From Thioclava sp. SK-1 (lineage in GTDB: Bacteria; Pseudomonadota; Alphaproteobacteria; Rhodobacterales; Rhodobacteraceae), in NCBI RefSeq assembly GCF_001705665.1, contig NZ_MDHA01000011.1:1-32223 (forward strand): DNA of 32,223 nt, in the 5' to 3' direction. This document shows, in pieces, positions 28,964 to 32,223 of the stretch. The notes under the pieces were generated by a model. The model had not been told where the DNA came from and did not search any database. It was given only the letters and a program-made list of their open reading frames with translations. Made by a program: the position numbers and the translations under genes. Each line of letters starts with the position of its first letter. Position 1 is the first letter of the stretch.

Positions 28964-29326
28964 TTACTTCCCGACCTTGAACGCAAAGCTACCGTTCATC
29001 GGGTGACCGTCCGGCGACATGCCACGCCAGTCGACCTTGTAATTGCCTGGTGCCAGCTTCGGCAGCTTGCCTTCCCAGGTCTTCACGGCCTGGTTCGCGG
29101 CCGGACCGTTGATCTTGTAGGTTTTACCGTCCGGCGCTTTCATCGTGACGGTGGTGATCTGCATGGGATCGGTGAACATCAGGTGCATGACCTTGGTGTC
29201 CGCGCCGACCGTCTGGCCATTGCTCGGCATCGTCATCATGCCCTTGCCATGTGCCAATGCAGCGCCTGCGTTCAGGGCAAGGCCAACCGACAGCGCGGCG
29301 GAGGTCAGGATAGTACGAAGTTTCAT
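28964..29326 (-). CDS. copC: Periplasmic copper-binding protein CopC
   Basis: The 120-residue protein has a Sec signal peptide (about 1-25, ending AALA). The mature form starts with His (HGKGMM), the typical Cu(II) ligand of CopC. The Met-rich MMTMPSNG, FTDPM and the terminal DWRGMSPDGHPMNGSFAFKV complete the family pattern with the second ligand pair (Asp, His). It carries copper in the periplasm to CopD. Downstream coupling with copD is tight; upstream a hairpin separates it from copB. Confidence 0.95.
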   Translation of the reverse strand: MKLRTILTSAALSVGLALNAGAALAHGKGMMTMPSNGQTVGADTKVMHLMFTDPMQITTVTMKAPDGKTYKINGPAANQAVKTWEGKLPKLAPGNYKVDWRGMSPDGHPMNGSFAFKVGK

Positions 29327-29354
29327 TTGGGTGATCCTTTGATTGGTTCAGGTT

Positions 29355-29403
29355 GAAAAGGCTGCGCCCTCTCCGCGGCTTCGAAGTAGCCGAGAGGGCG
29401 CAG
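29355..29403 (-). terminator. Strong hairpin after copB
   Basis: CTGCGCCCTCTC (29362-29373) and GAGAGGGCGCAG (29392-29403) form 12-bp arms; AGCC/GGCT can extend the stem inside. On the minus strand the hairpin is followed by CCTTTT, six bases after the copB stop. It may end part of the copAB transcripts before copCD. The AAAAA on the other side would allow weaker use on the plus strand. Confidence 0.65.
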
Positions 29404-29408
29404 AAAAA

Positions 29409-30125
29409 TCAGAACATGAAGTTGATGCCGACGACGCCGGTCAGCTCGTCGACTTCATGGCCATGATCGCGCAGAATGTCGGCTGTTCCGCCGAAGGCGC
29501 GTTCGTAGTTCACGCCGACATAGGGCGACACGCTGCGGCCGATCAGGTCGTAGCTCAGTCGCAGTCCCAGCTCGACAGAGCCGCCGCCCGCCGCGATTTC
29601 GCGCGCGGGATCATCCGCCAGCGGCAGGCTGACTTCGAGAGACGGCGTCAGGATCAGCCGGTTGGTCAGCAGGCCTTCGTACTCCACCTCCGCCCCGATG
29701 TAGGGGTATTCGGAAACGTAGAGCGCCGCCTCGACCTCGAACCACTGTGGCGCGAGGCCGGTGACGCCGAAAGCGCCATAGTAGCGCTCGGGCGCGCCGT
29801 CCGGCGTGGAGGCGGCGATCCCGATGAAGCCATCGAAGAAGTCGGTGATCGGTTTCTGGAGGCGGATTTGGTTGTCCATCTCTTCGAAATCGCCGCCTTC
29901 GATCTTCGCGCCTTCGCTCTTCCAGACGAGCCGCAGTTCGTCGTTTCCGACCCATGCGTCGAATTCCCAGGCAAAGGAGTTCTCTTCATCGCCCATCCGG
30001 TATTCGAGCTTGTCGGTCCGGACGCTCCAGACGGTTGGCGACATTCCTGGGTCAGCCATCGCAGCAGGTGCAAAAGCCAACGCAAGTGGAAGCCCGAGGG
30101 CCGTTCCAAGAAGTCGTTTTTTCAT
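29409..30125 (-). CDS. copB: Outer-membrane copper resistance protein CopB
   Basis: The 238-residue protein begins at ATG 30125 with a Sec signal peptide (MKKRLLGTALGLPLALAFAP, cleaved after AMA). The mature part matches CopB: DKLEYRMGDEENSFAWEFDA, then KSEGAKIEGGDFE, a series of amphipathic beta strands, and the terminal VVGINFMF ending in Phe as in outer-membrane barrels. It lacks the long Met-rich N-terminus of the Pseudomonas protein. It probably limits copper entry or binds copper at the outer membrane. It lies 29 bases after copA in the same operon. Confidence 0.94.
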   Translation of the reverse strand: MKKRLLGTALGLPLALAFAPAAMADPGMSPTVWSVRTDKLEYRMGDEENSFAWEFDAWVGNDELRLVWKSEGAKIEGGDFEEMDNQIRLQKPITDFFDGFIGIAASTPDGAPERYYGAFGVTGLAPQWFEVEAALYVSEYPYIGAEVEYEGLLTNRLILTPSLEVSLPLADDPAREIAAGGGSVELGLRLSYDLIGRSVSPYVGVNYERAFGGTADILRDHGHEVDELTGVVGINFMF

Positions 30126-30154
30126 GTGATTGTTTTCCTTGGAATACGCGCGCA

Positions 30155-31909
30155 TCAGGACGGCCCACCTTCGACGATAACCTTGCGGAACATGCCGCCC
30201 GCCATGTGGTAGGAGAGGTGGCAATGGAACGCCCACTGGCCGGGGGCATCGACTTCGGTCTCGGTGTAAAGCGTTGTTCCAGGGGCCACGCTGACCGTAT
30301 GCTTCACGGGGTCATAGGCCCCTTTGCCGGTGTCGAGGATCGACCACATCCCGTGCAGGTGCATCGGGTGCGCCATCATGGTTTCGTTGACGAACTTGAA
30401 CCGGACGCGTTCGCCGTACTTCAGGCGGATCGGGTCGGCGTCCTCGTATTTCACGCCGTCGATGGACCAGATGTAGCGTTCCATGTTGCCGGTGAGGCGG
30501 ATCTCGATCTCGCGGGTGGCGGGGCGATCACGGTAGAGCGGCTTGCGCGCCGTGAGGTCTTCGTAGCCAAGGAACTTGCCGCCATTTGCCGCCGTCGGGA
30601 TCAACCCGCTACCCGGTGCATAGAAGGCAGCGCCCGGTGCGCCTTCAGCAGGAACGACGGGCATGCCAGCGGACATGTCCATGCCGCCCATATCCATCCC
30701 GGAATGGTCCATGCCAGACATATCCATGCTGCTCATATCATGGCCGGAGTGATCCATCCCGGACATGTCGAACCCGCTCATGTCCATGCCAGAGTGGTCC
30801 ATCCCAGACATGTCCATGCCGCCCATGTCCATTCCAGAATGATCCATCCCGGACATCATGCCCCCCATGTCGGCCATCGTAAGCAGAGGCTGTGGCCGCA
30901 TCTTGTAGTAGGGGCCGACCATGCCTGCGGACGGTGCCAGCGTGCCCCGCACCATCGCGGTGCGGCCCGCACTTTCGCCAATGATCGAATAGGCCTTGGC
31001 CTCGCGCGGCTGGACGATCACGTCATAGGTTTCCGCCACGGCGATGCGCAGCTCATCCACCACGACCGGCTTCACGTCATTGCCGTCGGCCTGCACCACC
31101 GTCATTTTCAGACCGGGCACGCGCACGTCGAAATAGGTCGTCGCCGAGGAGTTGATCAGGCGCAGGCGCACCTTCTCGCCGGGCTTGAAGATGCCGGTCC
31201 AGTTCTGCTGGGTGCTGGCCCCGTTGATCAGCGCCGTGAAGCCCTGAACATCCTCGATATCCGTGGGCATCATGCGCATGGCGCCCCACATCTTCCGATC
31301 CTGAAGGGCGGCTTTCAGACCCTCCGCGCCCGCGTCCTCGATCAGGTCCTGCGCCGTACGTTGCGCCCGGTTGTAGTAGTCTGCCGATGCTTTTAGGTTG
31401 CGGAAGATCCGCGATCCGCTGTGCGGATGCTTGTCCGTGAACTGCACCACGTAGTCGCGGTCCGTCGGCACGGCCTCGCCGCCTTTTGGGGCGATCACGA
31501 TGGCGCCGTAGGCGCCGTCGGGCTCCTGGAAACCCGAATGACTGTGGAACCAGTAGGTGCCTGCCTGTTCGATCGGAAAGCGGTAGGTGAAGGTTTCGCC
31601 CGGCTTGATGCCGTTAAAGCTGATGCCCGGCACGCCGTCCTGCTGGAACGGCAGGATCAGGCCATGCCAGTGGATGGACGTGCTTTCGCGCAGATTGTTC
31701 TTCACGCGGATGACGACGTCTTCGCCTTCCTGGAAGTGCAGGATGGTAGGAGTCTGGCTACCATTGTAGCCGATCCCGTTCTTCTTGAAGGTTCCGGTGT
31801 CGATCCGGACCTTGTCGACGGTGATGTCATAGGTGCCAGCCTGCGCGGGCAGTCCGAGGGCAAGCCCCAGCACTACGGCGAGAGGCCGCAGGAAGTTCGT
31901 GTGTTTCAT
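30155..31909 (-). CDS. copA: Multicopper oxidase CopA (copper resistance system A)
   Basis: The 584-residue oxidase starts at ATG 31909 (signal MKHTNFLRPLAVVLGLALGL, cleaved near AQA). CopA relatives normally have a twin-arginine signal; this one shows none. Copper motifs are H80-W-H82, H122-S-H124, H514-x2-H517-x-H519 and H562-C563-H564 with H568 and M573. Residues about 345-415 are a Met/His-rich block of repeated MDHSGMDMSGMD units that binds many Cu(I). It oxidises and stores copper in the periplasm. An in-frame ATG 30 bases earlier has a badly spaced ribosome-binding site, and its product would hide the signal peptide. The gene is 180 bases after the CutF-like gene. Confidence 0.96.
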   Translation of the reverse strand: MKHTNFLRPLAVVLGLALGLPAQAGTYDITVDKVRIDTGTFKKNGIGYNGSQTPTILHFQEGEDVVIRVKNNLRESTSIHWHGLILPFQQDGVPGISFNGIKPGETFTYRFPIEQAGTYWFHSHSGFQEPDGAYGAIVIAPKGGEAVPTDRDYVVQFTDKHPHSGSRIFRNLKASADYYNRAQRTAQDLIEDAGAEGLKAALQDRKMWGAMRMMPTDIEDVQGFTALINGASTQQNWTGIFKPGEKVRLRLINSSATTYFDVRVPGLKMTVVQADGNDVKPVVVDELRIAVAETYDVIVQPREAKAYSIIGESAGRTAMVRGTLAPSAGMVGPYYKMRPQPLLTMADMGGMMSGMDHSGMDMGGMDMSGMDHSGMDMSGFDMSGMDHSGHDMSSMDMSGMDHSGMDMGGMDMSAGMPVVPAEGAPGAAFYAPGSGLIPTAANGGKFLGYEDLTARKPLYRDRPATREIEIRLTGNMERYIWSIDGVKYEDADPIRLKYGERVRFKFVNETMMAHPMHLHGMWSILDTGKGAYDPVKHTVSVAPGTTLYTETEVDAPGQWAFHCHLSYHMAGGMFRKVIVEGGPS

Positions 31910-31915
31910 GTGTTT

Positions 31916-31974
31916 TCCGTGAGCGCGGACCAAAAACATGGCCTCGCAAAGAGGAGATCACTGCCGAGCAGTGA
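31916..31974 (-). promoter_or_regulatory. Stem-loops in the copA leader, one covering the ribosome-binding site
   Basis: On the mRNA, TCCG (31929-31926) pairs with CGGA (31919-31916); the latter is the copA ribosome-binding site, seven bases before ATG 31909. Upstream, TCACTGC and GCAGTGA (31974-31958) form a perfect 7-bp hairpin with a three-base loop. GAGGCC (31945-31940) can also pair with GGCCTC (32106-32101), which lies in the last codons of the CutF-like gene. This fits translational control of copA by the upstream gene, as known for cutF-cutO. Confidence 0.55.
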
Positions 31975-32089
31975 AGGGAGGGAGAAGGATCAGCTGGGCC
32001 AGAGGTTCGAAACTGAAGAAGACCGCAAATGATCGGATTGCCGGACGTCGCCGCTCGGGCACGCCGCAATCAACGCCGTACAGGCGCGC

Positions 32090-32223
32090 TCAGGCCAGAG
32101 GAGGCCGAAGGAAGGAGAGAAGAACGGACTGCAGAGCCATGCTCGGTTCGGCTGGATTCAGGTCCGCGATCCGGAAGTCTTTGTGCAGGTCGATAGCAGA
32201 CGTATTTCCAGACTGATCTGTGC
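32090..32223 (-). CDS. CutF-like small secreted Cys protein, C-terminal part (continues at base 223)
   Basis: The visible 43 residues end in LQSVLLSFLRPPLA before TGA (32092-32090). The frame is open to the window edge with two spare bases. Joined to base 1, these make codon TGC and continue without a stop from the N-terminal part at 1-223. The join creates HCASVAC (C70 to C75), comparable to C56-ADMAI-C62 of the second CutF-like protein at 23729. Position directly before copA and the terminal Pro pair fit a copper-sensing regulatory leader protein. It could instead be the end of a different gene if the molecule is not circular here. Confidence 0.72.
   Translation of the reverse strand, partial: TDQSGNTSAIDLHKDFRIADLNPAEPSMALQSVLLSFLRPPLA

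Noticed and set aside
30663-30880. Repeated DNA units suggesting a repeat array
   Set aside because: The repeats are in frame within copA and encode the Met/His-rich block; there are no unique spacers as in CRISPR.
29954-31396. 480-codon plus-strand open frame rich in His
   Set aside because: It is the exact antisense of copA; its His-rich repeats mirror the Met/Asp/His repeats of CopA.
31910-31939. Earlier ATG (31939) as the copA start
   Set aside because: GAGG is only two bases from that ATG, and the extra residues would precede and weaken the signal peptide; ATG 31909 has a better placed site.

Overview
The window reads as a mobilizable plasmid of an alphaproteobacterium, most likely a member of the Rhodobacterales. 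The evidence is high GC, an RPA-type RepA with iterons, a MobQ-type relaxase beside a VirD4/TraG-like coupling protein, small catalytic-core integrases, and copper genes of the type known from that order. No rRNA, tRNA, CRISPR array or complete insertion sequence was seen. The two ends of the window join in frame: a minus-strand gene that runs off base 1 continues at base 32223 with a TGC (Cys) codon across the junction. Joined, it gives a 118-residue secreted CutF-like protein placed just upstream of copA. The simplest reading is that these 32,223 bases are the whole circular plasmid.

Layout. 1-600: start of the CutF-like gene and a repeat-rich gap. 609-2041: small tyrosine recombinase, WGR-domain protein and a BrnT/BrnA toxin-antitoxin pair. 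2072-11459 (minus): one long, tightly overlapping operon built on a type I restriction-modification system. In transcription order it holds a half-length specificity-like protein, a small GIY-YIG-like protein, HsdM, HsdS, a DUF6119/TIGR04141-like protein, HsdR and a YgjP-like zinc peptidase. Its promoter is overlaid by a 22-bp inverted repeat. 11754-12638: ArdC-like antirestriction protein. 13131-17975: mobilization region (small hypothetical protein, MobA/MobL relaxase, an inverted-repeat-dense gap that is the oriT candidate, small TraD-like protein, TraG-like coupling protein and a frameshifted membrane protein gene). 17976-20503: replication and partition (DnaA box, six iterons, repA, ParA and a ribbon-helix-helix partner, centromere-like repeats). 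20565-23261: YefM/YoeB toxin-antitoxin with a duplicated 33-bp operator, then an OLD-family ATPase/nuclease likely to act in phage defence. 23262-32223: copper resistance. It consists of a plus-strand cluster (CutF-like protein, cytochrome c, Tat-exported multicopper oxidase, cytochrome c, DUF305 protein, glutaredoxin/MauE-like membrane protein) and a minus-strand cluster (CutF-like protein, CopA, CopB, CopC, CopD).

How it fits together. The plasmid persists through RepA/iterons, ParA with its partner, two toxin-antitoxin pairs and a restriction system that punishes loss. ArdC and the mob genes help it enter new hosts with conjugation machinery supplied by another element, since no mating-pair genes are present. 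The restriction operon and the OLD protein defend the host. The cargo is periplasmic and outer-membrane copper detoxification. Nearly identical 14-16-bp-arm hairpins at 458-493 and 23427-23458 bracket the roughly 9.3-kb copper module on the circular map. The two most interesting systems are the paired CutF-like leader genes with stem-loops in front of copper oxidase operons, and the enlarged type I restriction operon with three unusual accessory proteins.
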